Assembly (NCBI RefSeq): GCF_000720475.1
Contig: NZ_JOAP01000062.1
Span: forward strand, 1 to 35,959
Direction: 5' to 3'
From: Streptomyces aureocirculatus
GTDB lineage: Bacteria; Actinomycetota; Actinomycetes; Streptomycetales; Streptomycetaceae
Length of the DNA stretch: 35,959 bases
Shown: positions 1 through 7,949 of the stretch, one piece after another
Position numbering within the stretch: the stretch's first letter is position 1
Layout of the letters: every line of letters starts with the position of its first letter
Translations under genes and position numbers: made by a program
The notes under the pieces: generated by a model
The model's input: the letters and a program-made list of their open reading frames with translations, nothing else
Database searches by the model: none
What the model was told of the DNA's origin: nothing

Positions 1-2
1 AA

Positions 3-80
3 TGGAAGTTCCGCGCCGTCGGCCAGGGCTACGCGAGCGGCCTGCGCGGCATCGCGTCGGACTTCGGCGTCAACGTCTGA
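3..80 (+). CDS. TerD-family stress protein, C-terminal end only
   Basis: The reading frame enters from the left edge and gives 25 residues (starting WKFRAVGQGY and ending FGVNV) before a TGA at 78-80. The pattern W-K-F-R-A-V-G-Q-G-Y-x-x-G-L-x-G-I-A-x-D-F-G-V-x-V is the usual C-terminus of TerD/TerE/CABP1-type calcium-binding stress (tellurium resistance) proteins, of which streptomycetes have many copies. The Ca-binding part lies outside the window, so subtype and metal binding cannot be judged. A hairpin at 107-147 follows. Confidence 0.8.
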   Translation, partial: WKFRAVGQGYASGLRGIASDFGVNV

Positions 81-106
81 CACCCGCCCCGCACCGCACG
101 GCCCCG

Positions 107-147
107 ACGGCGGCGCCGGCCGGGAATCACCTGGCGGGCGCCGCCGT
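107..147 (+). terminator. hairpin after the TerD-family gene
   Basis: Perfect 11-bp inverted repeat (107-117 with 137-147) around a 19-nt loop, 27 nt after the TerD stop codon. There is no U-tract, as is usual for intrinsic terminators in high-GC actinobacteria. It sits between the TerD tail and the next gene, so it probably ends the TerD transcript. Confidence 0.55.
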
Positions 148-185
148 TGGCACTGTCGCAAGCACCACACCACTGGAGGCCCGAC

Positions 186-599
186 ATGTACGGCGATCCC
201 GCCACCGTTCGCAGGATTCTCACCGGACTCGGTGACACCTGGGCCGTCGTCGGCCTCTCGAACAACGAACGGCGGGCCGCGTACGGCGTCGCCGAGGTGC
301 TGCAGCGGTACGGCAAGCGCATCGTCCCGGTCCACCCGAAGGCGGAAACGGTGCACGGCGAGAAGGGGTATGCCTCGCTCGCCGAGATCCCCTTCGACGT
401 CGATGTCGTGGACGTCTTCGTGAACAGCGAACTCGCGGGCGCCGTCGCGGACGAGGCGGTGGCCGTCGGCGCCGACGCCGTGTGGTTCCAGCTCGGCGTC
501 GTCGACGAGGCGGCGTACGAGCGCACCCGGGCCGCGGGCCTGGAGATGGTCATGGACCGCTGCCCCGCCATCGAGATCCCGCGGCTCGGCCCGGCGTGA
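186..599 (+). CDS. CoA-binding domain protein (YccU/COG1832 type)
   Basis: 137-residue protein. The ATG at 186 has a GGAGG 8 nt upstream, which decides it over in-frame upstream codons. It is a single Rossmann-like CoA-binding domain: residues 17-27 read DTWAVVGLSNN (the nucleotide-binding turn), followed by VLQRYGKRIVPVHP and a C-terminal WFQLG ... MDRCPAIE block in which the Cys is well conserved in COG1832. Such proteins resemble the N-terminal domain of succinyl-CoA synthetase alpha subunits but lack the catalytic part, and bind CoA or acyl-CoA in the cytoplasm; the physiological role is not settled. Length is normal for the family. It converges on the PucR-type gene with only 18 nt between the stop codons. 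Confidence 0.85.
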   Translation: MYGDPATVRRILTGLGDTWAVVGLSNNERRAAYGVAEVLQRYGKRIVPVHPKAETVHGEKGYASLAEIPFDVDVVDVFVNSELAGAVADEAVAVGADAVWFQLGVVDEAAYERTRAAGLEMVMDRCPAIEIPRLGPA

Positions 600-617
600 C
601 GCCGTGCCGGTGTCGCG

Positions 618-1772
618 TCAGAACGGGCGCTCGGGCCAGTCGAGGAGCCGTGCGCCGATCACCGCCGTCTGCAGGGTGTAACGGTGCATCGGGAGCGCGG
701 GGTTGGTGCCGGTGAGCCGGTGGATGCGGTCCAGGCGGTAGGTGAGAGCGCGCACGCTGAGGTTCAGGCGGCGGGCGGCCTGCGCCGCCACACAGCCCGT
801 GTCGAAGTAGGCCGCCAGGGTCTCGATGAGGGGTTCGGCGCCGCCCCGTGCCTGCCGCAGCGGGCCGAGGGTGTTCACGACCAGGTCGGCCATGGCCTGC
901 CGGTCGCGGCCGAGGACGGGGTAGACGAGCAGGTCGGCGGCGCGCAGCACGGCCGGGGTCAGCTCCAGGCGCTCGGCGATGTCGAGGGCGTTGAGCGCCT
1001 CTTCGTACGACTGGACGACACCGCCCGCGCCGGGCCGGGGGCGGCCGATGGCGACGCGGCCGCCCCCGGTGGCGGCGTGCGCCTGCCCGGCGAAGAAGTC
1101 GAGGACGTCGTCCTGGTCGCCGGGGGCCACGCACACCAGGCGGCCGTCCTTCGTGGTGATCAGGACGCTGCGGTCGGCGAAGCGGGCCGCGAGTGCCTGT
1201 TCCACGGCGCGCGGTGCCTTGTCGCCCTCTTCGTAGGCCCCCTCTCCCTGCGCGACGGCGACGGCGTGCGAGGAGGAGAGACGCAGGCCGAAGCGTTCGG
1301 CGCGCTCGGCGAGCAGGCCGAGGTCGCTGCGGCCGTGCAGCAGGTCGTCGATGAACTCCCGCCGTGCCGCCTCCTCCTGACGTACCGCAAGGAGTTGGGC
1401 GCGTTCATACCCCTCGGCGAAGGCGTCGACGGCCTGCTCGACGGCGGCGAGCAGGGCGGCGGCGGACACCGGTACGGCGACGGGGTCCGCGCCGTACGCG
1501 CGGGCCGCCTCCAGGTGCACGCCCACCAGGGCGCGCAGGCCGTACCCGGCGTCGGCGGCGCGTTCACCGAGCGCGCGCCGTGACTCCAGCTCGTCGCGCG
1601 TCAGCCCGCGGCCGGTGGCGGAGGCGCCGGCGAGTATTCCGGTGTAGCCGTCCAGATAGTCACCCGGTATGTCATGACCCGCCACGTACGCCCCCGATTT
1701 CCTGATCACACCCTTGTGCCTTCTCAGCGTACGAGCCGGGGGCGGAGGCAGCGGGGCCTGGCCGGTGGTCAT
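618..1772 (-). CDS. PucR/CdaR-type transcriptional regulator
   Basis: 384-residue cytoplasmic regulator. The C-terminal ~60 residues (LIETLAAYFDTG, then AARRLNLSVRALTYRLDRI and HRLTG) match the PucR C-terminal helix-turn-helix consensus, and the middle carries the GGDEF-like CdaR domain (VAIGRPRPGAGGVVQSYEEA). Proteins of this build usually sense metabolites and control purine, sugar-acid or amino-acid catabolism, or development; no effector can be read here. The ATG at 1772 overlaps the TGA of the upstream OB-fold membrane gene (ATGA), suggesting translational coupling. No Shine-Dalgarno is visible before it, and in-frame GTG codons about 20-30 codons downstream are possible alternative starts. 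The first ~20 residues are Pro/Arg-rich and look non-conserved. Confidence 0.85.
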   Translation of the reverse strand: MTTGQAPLPPPPARTLRRHKGVIRKSGAYVAGHDIPGDYLDGYTGILAGASATGRGLTRDELESRRALGERAADAGYGLRALVGVHLEAARAYGADPVAVPVSAAALLAAVEQAVDAFAEGYERAQLLAVRQEEAARREFIDDLLHGRSDLGLLAERAERFGLRLSSSHAVAVAQGEGAYEEGDKAPRAVEQALAARFADRSVLITTKDGRLVCVAPGDQDDVLDFFAGQAHAATGGGRVAIGRPRPGAGGVVQSYEEALNALDIAERLELTPAVLRAADLLVYPVLGRDRQAMADLVVNTLGPLRQARGGAEPLIETLAAYFDTGCVAAQAARRLNLSVRALTYRLDRIHRLTGTNPALPMHRYTLQTAVIGARLLDWPERPF

Positions 1773-2488
1773 GCGCAGTCGGCCCGGGGCCAGGTGCCGT
1801 CGGCGGGGCCCGCGGGCGGCTCGCCGGGGCGCCGGTGCCGGTGCCCGCCGGAGCGGTCCCGGCGTCGCGGGGCGACCGGGGCTTCCGGGGCAGCCAGGTC
1901 CACCGGGCCTGCCGGGGCCGCCGGGACTGCCGGGACTGCCGGGACCGCCGGGTCAGTGGGAACCGCCCGCTCGGCCGGGTCTGCCGGGTGCCGACGGATC
2001 TCGACCGACACCACGGTCCCCGCCGGGGCCGCCACATCGGCCCGGCCCGCCACGGCGTCCACCCGTGCCGTACGCACCGTGCGCACGGGCCCGACGAGGT
2101 CACCAGGCGACAGGACTGACCGGCGGGCACGGGCGCGGGCGCGCGCGTACGGGCGCACGAGCGCATACGTCACTCCCCAGGCGACCAGCGCGGACGCCAC
2201 GAGCAGGCCCACGTCGGCCGCCGCGTGCGCGAGCCCCGCCCAGTGGGTGCGGGCGACGGCGGGGGTTCCCGCCAGGCTCACGGCCCAGCCGATGAACGCC
2301 ATGAGCGACGCCGCCACGGCCACCGGCACTCCCCCGAGGCCCACGGCGCCCAGGTCGGCGTCCTCGTCGAAACTGTCGGCCCGGCCGACTCCCAGCGCCA
2401 CGAGCAGCCAGAAGCACACCACCACAGCCATCGCGGAGCTGAAGGCCACCCCTGGCCATCCCACCGCCGCGTCGACCAACTCCCCCAT
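1769..2488 (-). CDS. OB-fold/NfeD-like membrane protein with a degenerate C-terminus
   Basis: 239 residues with three hydrophobic segments (about residues 15-35, 55-75 and 90-112), then VLSPGDLVGPVRTVRTARVD, which looks like the start of the small OB-fold of the YqiJ/NfeD-like proteins that normally accompany flotillins. After about residue 155 the OB-fold does not continue. Instead there is a low-complexity Ala/Val/Pro tract (AVPAVPAVPAAP) and an Arg/Gly/His-rich tail ending at the coupled PucR gene. No flotillin gene follows. I read it as a membrane protein whose OB domain has been lost or overwritten by repeat expansion; a frameshift in the repeat is possible. GGGGG before the ATG may serve as ribosome binding site. 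A 12-bp palindrome lies 14 nt upstream. Confidence 0.6.
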   Translation of the reverse strand: MGELVDAAVGWPGVAFSSAMAVVVCFWLLVALGVGRADSFDEDADLGAVGLGGVPVAVAASLMAFIGWAVSLAGTPAVARTHWAGLAHAAADVGLLVASALVAWGVTYALVRPYARARARARRSVLSPGDLVGPVRTVRTARVDAVAGRADVAAPAGTVVSVEIRRHPADPAERAVPTDPAVPAVPAVPAAPAGPVDLAAPEAPVAPRRRDRSGGHRHRRPGEPPAGPADGTWPRADCA

Positions 2489-2501
2489 GTCCCCCGCCCC
2501 C

Positions 2502-2540
2502 TTGACCGGTCAAGCCCGAGGACCGTGCCCACCCGGGCAC
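2502..2540. promoter_or_regulatory. palindrome TTGACCGGTCAA and adjacent hairpin
   Basis: Positions 2502-2513 form a perfect 12-bp palindrome 14 nt upstream of the ATG of the minus-strand membrane gene. Positions 2525-2530 and 2535-2540 form a second inverted repeat (GTGCCC/GGGCAC, 4-nt loop). The placement suits an operator for the membrane protein/PucR unit, possibly recognised by the PucR regulator itself; this is inference from position only. Confidence 0.4.
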
Positions 2541-2716
2541 CGGCTCTCGTTTCCGTGATCCGGCACCCGGGCCCTCGCCCCCCGTCTCTGCCTCCTCATA
2601 CTGACGCGGCCCGCCCCTTCGGCGCACTGCCTTTTTCCGGCAATCTTTATGCTTTCTTGATGCCGCCCCGACACGGTGCGCCGCCTGTACGCGGGCCGCC
2701 TCGGTGTCGTCCGCCC

Positions 2717-2742
2717 GGAACCATTCGGCCCGTGCGGTCGTC
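2717..2742 (+). promoter_or_regulatory. possible ECF (sigma-E-like) promoter
   Basis: GGAAC at 2717-2721 is followed after 15 nt by GTC GTC (2737-2742), which resembles the GGAAC ... cGTC layout of Streptomyces sigma-E promoters. It would start transcription roughly 35 nt before the P-loop ATPase ATG at 2786. Also in this 297-nt gap is an unusually A/T-rich stretch at 2629-2662 that could hold a vegetative promoter for either direction. Confidence 0.3.
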
Positions 2743-2785
2743 TTCAGCCCGTGCACGTGTGGCGCCCGGAGCACGCGAGGAGCCG

Positions 2786-4753
2786 ATGATGTGGGGCAAT
2801 GTGTCCATGGCCGCGCTCGACCGCCTGTACTTCGGCAGGGAAGACGCCGAACGCGACGTGACGGACGGTCTCTTACGGGAGGGTTTCCTGCCCACGGCCG
2901 CGTTCCGGGCCGCACTCTCGGGGCGCAAAATGCTGATCATCGGCAGGAAAGGGTCCGGCAAGAGCGCCATCTGCATGCGGCTCCTGGAGGACGGCGCGCA
3001 CGCGGGCGGGGCGCTGCTCATCACCCCGGACGACGCCGCGGGCGACGAGATCCGCAGGTTCGAGCTCCAGGGCCTTGCGGGCGACACCGCCAAGTCGCTG
3101 ATCTGGCGGTACGTGTTCGCGGTGCACGCGGCACGGCACCTCGTGGCCCACGCCAGGGGCGCGCACGGGCGCAGGGAGCCCGACTCGGTGAAGGCGCTGC
3201 GCCGCTTCCTCAAGCAGAACGACGAAGAGGCAGCAGAGGCCGCGGGCGGCGCCGCGCTGCCCGGCGGGCGGCTCGGGGACCGCCTCACCCAGAGCGCGCG
3301 CGGCCTGCAGACGTCGCTGTCCCTGGAGGCGTTCGGGGTGCGGGCCGCCATGGACCTGGTGCCCGCGGGTTCCGAGGGGGCGCGCGCTGCACGGCAACTG
3401 GAGCTCGTCGAGCACGGTGTGGCACGGGCGTTCGCCGATCTGCGCTGCGCGCAGGAGCACGCTCCGCTGGTACTCCTCATCGACCAGTTGGAGCAGGTGT
3501 GGTCCGCGGAGGCCGACAGCAACTCGATGGTCGTCGGTCTGCTGCTCGCCGCCAAGCACGTGGCGGGCGCGTACGGCAGGGCGCTGCGCTGCCTGTTGTT
3601 CCTGCGGTCCGACATCTACGACTCGCTGTCGTTCGGCGAGGGCGACAAGTTCCGGGGCGACGAGGCGCGCATCGCGTGGACGGAGCCGGCGCTGCGGGAG
3701 CTGGCCCTGACCCGGGCGGCGGCCTCGGTCGGCGACGCGCTCGGCGGCGGGCCCCTGGACGACACCCGACTGTGGCAGGAGCTGTTCCCGCCCACGGTGG
3801 CGGGCGAGCCGACGCCCGCGTATCTCTTCGCGCGCTCGCTGCCGCGCCCGCGCGACGCCATCCAGTTCCTCAACCTGTGCCGGGACACGGCGGCCGACAA
3901 CGGACACGGCCGGGTCCAGGAGGCCGATGTCCTCCAGGCCACCTGGCAGTTCTCCGAGTGGAAACTCAAGGACCTGGTCCAGGAGTACCTGATCGCGCAC
4001 CCCTTCCTCGAACGCCTCTACCCCCTCTTCCAGAACACCGGGTACACGGTCACCAGGGGCGTACTCGGCAACCGCCTCGACGAGGCGGCGCCCACCCTGC
4101 GGCGCCTGTTCCCCGCGTACGCCGAGTCCCTCGACCTCACCGGCGTCGTCGACACCCTCTTCGCGGTCGGCTTCCTCGGCGTGCGGCGCGGCAACGACGT
4201 GATGTACGGAGGCGGCGGCGAACTGCCCGTACAACCGCACGAGAGCGAGTTCCACGTCCACCCCTGCTTCCGGGAGGCGCTCGGTGCCACGAGCCCGGTC
4301 GACCTGCGGCGGTACGAGCCGGGCGTGGTGGTCTCCCGGATGGGCTCCGGCAACATCGGCTACGCGTACGCACAGGGCAGAACGCTCGGCGTGCGCGAGT
4401 ACGAACTCCTGGAGCTCGTGACCCGCTCCTGCCGGTCGGTACACGGGCAGGTGGGGCGTGCGGTCGGCCTCGGGCACGACGTGCGCGACGAGATCGCCGA
4501 GCAGGTCGGCCGGGTCCTGACCGACACCGCGGACGTACGGACACGGCTGCGCCACAACGAGTACGTGGACGTCGTCGAGCATGTGCTCACGGTCGCGGGC
4601 TACTTCAACACGCTCGCCGCACAGCTCCTCGCCAGCGGACTCGACGGCGCGTCCGGCAGCGACGGCGTCGCGCACCGCATCGACGACGAGGCACGCAGGC
4701 TGCGCAGGCTGGCGGGCGGGGCCTCCGGGAGCACCAGCGACGCGCACGTGTGA
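2786..4753 (+). CDS. P-loop ATPase, probably Sll1717 family, with a TTA codon
   Basis: 655 residues. The ATG at 2786 is preceded by GAGGAG. The opening, FGREDAERD then a Walker A GRKGSGKS at residues 53-60, is the signature of stand-alone P-loop ATPases of the Sll1717 family. Walker B is LVLLIDQLEQ with the Asp at residue 233. A YLFARSLPRPRDAIQFLN segment at about 348-365 resembles sensor/lid regions of STAND/AAA-like ATPases. The C-terminal half is helical and unassigned. There is no signal peptide or membrane segment, so it is cytoplasmic. Codon 30 (2873-2875) is TTA, the rare codon read by the bldA tRNA, so translation may be delayed until development. No partner gene is adjacent: a hairpin follows and the next gene has a 407-nt gap. 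The biochemical role is unknown; regulatory or defence functions are conceivable but not shown. Confidence 0.75.
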   Translation: MMWGNVSMAALDRLYFGREDAERDVTDGLLREGFLPTAAFRAALSGRKMLIIGRKGSGKSAICMRLLEDGAHAGGALLITPDDAAGDEIRRFELQGLAGDTAKSLIWRYVFAVHAARHLVAHARGAHGRREPDSVKALRRFLKQNDEEAAEAAGGAALPGGRLGDRLTQSARGLQTSLSLEAFGVRAAMDLVPAGSEGARAARQLELVEHGVARAFADLRCAQEHAPLVLLIDQLEQVWSAEADSNSMVVGLLLAAKHVAGAYGRALRCLLFLRSDIYDSLSFGEGDKFRGDEARIAWTEPALRELALTRAAASVGDALGGGPLDDTRLWQELFPPTVAGEPTPAYLFARSLPRPRDAIQFLNLCRDTAADNGHGRVQEADVLQATWQFSEWKLKDLVQEYLIAHPFLERLYPLFQNTGYTVTRGVLGNRLDEAAPTLRRLFPAYAESLDLTGVVDTLFAVGFLGVRRGNDVMYGGGGELPVQPHESEFHVHPCFREALGATSPVDLRRYEPGVVVSRMGSGNIGYAYAQGRTLGVREYELLELVTRSCRSVHGQVGRAVGLGHDVRDEIAEQVGRVLTDTADVRTRLRHNEYVDVVEHVLTVAGYFNTLAAQLLASGLDGASGSDGVAHRIDDEARRLRRLAGGASGSTSDAHV

Positions 4754-4841
4754 AGGCGCTGACGCCGACGCGCCGAAGGGTGCGGGCCCTGGCGTTCCGC
4801 GCGGGACGGCCCGGACGCACCGGGCCCGCCGGGAAGGGGCG

Positions 4842-4902
4842 CGGGATGCCCCGGGTGGGGGGTCAGCGCCCCTGGCATGGAGGCGAGAACCGGGGCATCC
4901 CG
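4842..4902 (+). terminator. nested hairpin after the P-loop ATPase gene
   Basis: Perfect 13-bp arms (4842-4854 with 4890-4902) enclose a 35-nt loop that itself contains GGGG...CCCC pairing. It lies about 90 nt after the stop codon, a plausible terminator. The rest of the 407-nt gap (4903-5160) holds no convincing gene. It contains the broken inverted repeat TTGTCCGG ... CCGGCAAG around 4987-5014, which may belong to the control region of the next gene, and the ribosome binding site GAAGGGAGAG before 5161. Confidence 0.5.
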
Positions 4903-5160
4903 TGCCGGTCTGGGGTCGCGCTCCGTTCACGGTCCTGCCCGGCGCGCGAGCCACCGGCGGCACAAGCACCGTGGACGCGGTCGGCGTTGTCCGGCAGACT
5001 GCCGCTCCGGCAAGCGACTTCAGCGTTCATGACAACGAGTCCGCGACATGCAAGACCGTACCGGGCTCCGGGCACACGGGGACGTCGGAGTTCCGCCACT
5101 GTCGGCTTTCCGACGCCCACGACAAGCCCCACGAGACGCCCACGAAGGGAGAGCGGCGGC

Positions 5161-6198
5161 ATGGACCCGACGCCCGCCTCCGGCCCCACCCCGCCGCGCC
5201 CGCCCGTGCTCACCGGGCTCGGCATCAGCCCCGCCGACGAGCGGGTGTACCGGGCGTTCCTCGCGGCACCCGGCTCGACGCCCGGGCAACTGGCGACGGC
5301 GACCGGCCTGACCGAACCGCGCGTGCGTCGGCATGTGCGCTCCCTCGCCCGGCTCGGGCTGCTCACCGAGGCCGCGGACGGTCCTGAGCGGTACACCCCG
5401 GCACCGCCCGACGTGGCCCTCGAAGTCCTCGCGCTGCGCCGCCAGGAGGAGATCGCGCACGCACGCCTCGCCGCGACCGGCCTCGCCGAGGAGTTCCGGG
5501 CCGGACAGTTGCGCGGCGGGGGCTCCCCGGTGCAGGTATTGCGCGGCCGTGAGGCGATCGCCCAGCAGTTCTTCCAGACGCAGCGGACGGCCAAGAGCGA
5601 GGTCCTGATCCTCGACCAACCGCCCTACGTCGTGGAACCGCTGCGGCGCCAGGACACCGTGCAGCTCGAACGCCTCGACAAGGGCGTGCGCTACCGCGCG
5701 GTCTACGACCAGGCGGGCCTCGACGGCCCCGGGCGCGCGGAGGCCACCCGGGACCTCGCGGCACGCGGCGAGGAGAGCCGGGTCCTCGCGGACGTGCCGC
5801 TGAAGCTGGTGATAGCCGACCGCAGGGTCGCGCTCGTGCCGTTCGTGCGCGCCAGCCACGAGGAGATCCTCGTCGTCCAGCAGTCCGCGCTGCTCGACGG
5901 CCTGATCGCCCTCTTCGAACTCCTCTGGCAGCGCGCCACGCCCTTGTGGCCCGCGGCCCCCGGGGCCCACGAACTGCTCTCGCCCGAGGACGAACTGCTG
6001 CTCGGGCATCTGCGCGCCGGGCTCACCGACAGCGCCATCGCCCGCCGCCTCGGCGTGGCCCAGCGCACGGTCGAACGCCGGATGAGCCGGATCATGGCGG
6101 TGCTCGGAGTGCGGACCCGCTTCCAGGCGGGGGTGCGCACGACCACGCTCTACGGTCCCGCGGACGGCGAGCCTCCCGGCGCCGCACGCGGCCGCTGA
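5161..6198 (+). CDS. TrmB-type winged helix plus LuxR-type HTH regulator
   Basis: 345 residues; the ATG at 5161 has a purine-rich GGGAGAG upstream. Residues ~17-75 form a TrmB-like winged helix (LTGLGISPADERVYRAF ... GQLATATGL ... VRRHVRSLARLGLL). Residues ~85-265 form a phospholipase-D-like sensor part seen in such regulators (EVLILDQPPY, then VRYRAVYDQAGLD and LKLVIADRRVALVPF). The C-terminus, ~274-330, is a LuxR/GerE helix-turn-helix (LLLGHLRAGLTDSAIARRLG, then TVERRMSRIM). This double-HTH layout is common in Streptomyces orphan regulators. It stands alone, convergent with the acyltransferase pair (28-nt gap), so its targets cannot be inferred from neighbours. Confidence 0.85.
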   Translation: MDPTPASGPTPPRPPVLTGLGISPADERVYRAFLAAPGSTPGQLATATGLTEPRVRRHVRSLARLGLLTEAADGPERYTPAPPDVALEVLALRRQEEIAHARLAATGLAEEFRAGQLRGGGSPVQVLRGREAIAQQFFQTQRTAKSEVLILDQPPYVVEPLRRQDTVQLERLDKGVRYRAVYDQAGLDGPGRAEATRDLAARGEESRVLADVPLKLVIADRRVALVPFVRASHEEILVVQQSALLDGLIALFELLWQRATPLWPAAPGAHELLSPEDELLLGHLRAGLTDSAIARRLGVAQRTVERRMSRIMAVLGVRTRFQAGVRTTTLYGPADGEPPGAARGR

Positions 6199-6226
6199 CC
6201 CGCTCCCGGGGTACGTACGCGACGTC

Positions 6227-7018
6227 TCACCCGTGCACGTCCGCCTCCCCCGCGCTCACCGCCGCCCACGCCCCCGCCGCCAGCGTCCTGCGGTCGTCCC
6301 CGTACAGCGGCGCGTGCGCGGTGATCCGCACGGTCAGACCGCAGGCGGCGGCCACTCGCCGCAGCGATCCCCCGAAGCCCTCGTCACCGAGGAACGCCGC
6401 CGAGGTGCTGGTCGTCCCGCCGACGCGGTACGCCACCGTCACCGGCCGCACGGCCGCGCCCGCGTCCACCGCCGCCTGGAACGCGGCCCGCCGGAACCGT
6501 CCCGAGGAGACCGAGCACCACGTGGTGGCCTGCGGGAAGACAAGGGCGGACCGCCCTGACGCCAGCGTCCCGGCCAGCTCGCCCACCATCAGGGGCAGTG
6601 CGTGCCGACCGCCGTCGCGGTCGATGAACTGCGTGCCGAGGCGCCGGGCGAGCGTGCCGACGACGGGCCACCGGCCCACTTCCTTCTTGGCGACGAACGA
6701 CACCGGCTCGACGGCGAGCAGCGCCACGACGTCGAGCCACGAGATGTGATTGGCGACGATCAGCGTGCCGCGGGGGGAGCCCGGCGCGCTCAGCGGTGCC
6801 GTCGGCGCCTCCAGCTCCACGCCGAGCGCGCCCAGTACCCGGCGCGCCTGGATCCGGGGCGCCACGCCCTCTCCGAGGCGCCCCCCGAGGGCCAGGCACC
6901 GGATGAGCTCGCGGGCGAGGGCCGCGTACCGCAGCCCGGCCCCCGCGGGCCCGACCCGGGCGGCCGGACGCACCGCGCAGGACCGCGGACAGCCTGCGTC
7001 GACGGCCCAGGGATTCAC
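6227..7018 (-). CDS. PlsC-like lyso-lipid O-acyltransferase (OlsA-like)
   Basis: 263 residues. The GTG start at 7016-7018 overlaps the TGA of the upstream N-acyltransferase gene (GTGA), so the two are translationally coupled. The glycerolipid acyltransferase (LPLAT) motif NHISWLD is present with catalytic His91 and Asp96. The second block reads FPQATT at 161-166 where the family usually has FPEGT, so the Glu and Gly are replaced by Gln and Ala. The third block, AGAAVRPVTVAYR, is intact. Coupled to an OlsB-like gene, it probably adds the second fatty acyl chain to lyso-ornithine lipid at the inner face of the membrane; a general lysophosphatidate acyltransferase is the alternative. The first ~30 residues are rich in Arg and Pro and may be dispensable. 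Confidence 0.8.
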   Translation of the reverse strand: MNPWAVDAGCPRSCAVRPAARVGPAGAGLRYAALARELIRCLALGGRLGEGVAPRIQARRVLGALGVELEAPTAPLSAPGSPRGTLIVANHISWLDVVALLAVEPVSFVAKKEVGRWPVVGTLARRLGTQFIDRDGGRHALPLMVGELAGTLASGRSALVFPQATTWCSVSSGRFRRAAFQAAVDAGAAVRPVTVAYRVGGTTSTSAAFLGDEGFGGSLRRVAAACGLTVRITAHAPLYGDDRRTLAAGAWAAVSAGEADVHG

Positions 7019-7890
7019 GCGCTCCTCCCGGGCACGGCTTCGACCCGCCCCACGGCACCGCCCGCGCCCCCACCGACAGCGCCGCCAGTGGTGTCGCCGC
7101 GCCCGGCGTCACCGAGGAAGAACCTGCGGTGCCGCTCGCTCAGCCGCTCGGTGTCGAGCAGTACGTAGAAGTCGGCGGAGTCGAACTCGGGGTCGTGCGC
7201 GGGCGCCCCGCACACCCAGGCGCCAAGGCGCAGATAGCCGCGCAGCAGGGGCGGCAGGTCGGCGTAGCCCGGGCGGTGCTCGGCGAGGTCGCCGGGCGCC
7301 CACGGGCGGTGCGGGTGCACGCGGAGATCGGGCGGTGAGGCGTGCTTGGCGGTGCCGAGCAGCCAGGCGCCCGCGGCCCCCGCGCCCCCGTCGGAGAGCG
7401 GCACGGAGGCGCAGCCCGCCAGGTAGCGGTGGCCGGAGAGCAGGACGTAGCGGGCCAGGGCCGACCACATCAGGTTGATCACGGCGCCGGAGCGATGGTC
7501 GGGGTGCACACAGGAGCGCCCGGCCTCGACGGTGGCCGGGCGCAGCGGACGCAGCGCGGTGAGGTCGAACTCCCCGTCGGAGTAGGAGCGTTCCGAGCGG
7601 CCGGGCGGGATCAGGCGGTAGGTGCCGACGACGTCGCCGCTGGTGGTGTCGGTGATGATCAAGTGGTCCGCGAGCGCGTCGAACGCGTCGATGTCGTGTC
7701 CGGGCAGCGGGGTGTCGAGCGTGGCGCCCATCTCCTCGCCGAACACCTGGAAGCGCAGCCGCTGTGCGGCGCGGATCTGCTCCTCGGAGTGGGCGATGGA
7801 GGGCACGTACGCCGGGGCACCGGTGGTGGTGGGGACGGTGGGGGTGGACGCGGCGGCTTCCGGAACGGGAGTGCTGGGTGTCGCGGGCAT
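7015..7890 (-). CDS. olsB: OlsB-like ornithine N-acyltransferase (GNAT/hemolysin-like fold)
   Basis: 291 residues; the ATG at 7890 is preceded by GGAG. The conserved run of the OlsB/hemolysin-like acyltransferases is clear: RLRFQVFGEEMGA (~residues 43-55), DHLIITD, VGTYRLIPP, then VEAGRSCVHPDHRSGAVINL and a later LLRGYLRLGAWVCG. OlsB transfers a 3-hydroxyacyl group from acyl-ACP to the alpha-amino group of ornithine, giving lyso-ornithine lipid, a phosphorus-free membrane lipid. The coupled downstream gene is the expected O-acyltransferase. The first ~30 residues (Thr/Pro/Val-rich) and the last ~30 (Gly-rich) are low complexity. The decarboxylase at 25.4 kb could compete for ornithine, but nothing links the two genes. 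Confidence 0.82.
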   Translation of the reverse strand: MPATPSTPVPEAAASTPTVPTTTGAPAYVPSIAHSEEQIRAAQRLRFQVFGEEMGATLDTPLPGHDIDAFDALADHLIITDTTSGDVVGTYRLIPPGRSERSYSDGEFDLTALRPLRPATVEAGRSCVHPDHRSGAVINLMWSALARYVLLSGHRYLAGCASVPLSDGGAGAAGAWLLGTAKHASPPDLRVHPHRPWAPGDLAEHRPGYADLPPLLRGYLRLGAWVCGAPAHDPEFDSADFYVLLDTERLSERHRRFFLGDAGRGDTTGGAVGGGAGGAVGRVEAVPGRSA

Positions 7891-7949
7891 GACATTTTCT
7901 CCGTTCGATGGGACGGACGGGGAGTCCGCTGAAAGCGACGTACAGCAAC

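Noticed and set aside
679..681. TTA codon in the PucR-type gene
   Set aside because: The TAA on the plus strand here is not in the reading frame of the minus-strand gene.
1714..2295. Plus-strand ORF with collagen-like G-x-y repeats (GLPGPPGLPG)
   Set aside because: It is the antisense shadow of the Ala/Val/Pro-rich tail of the minus-strand membrane gene; no ribosome binding site and no sensible protein outside the repeat.
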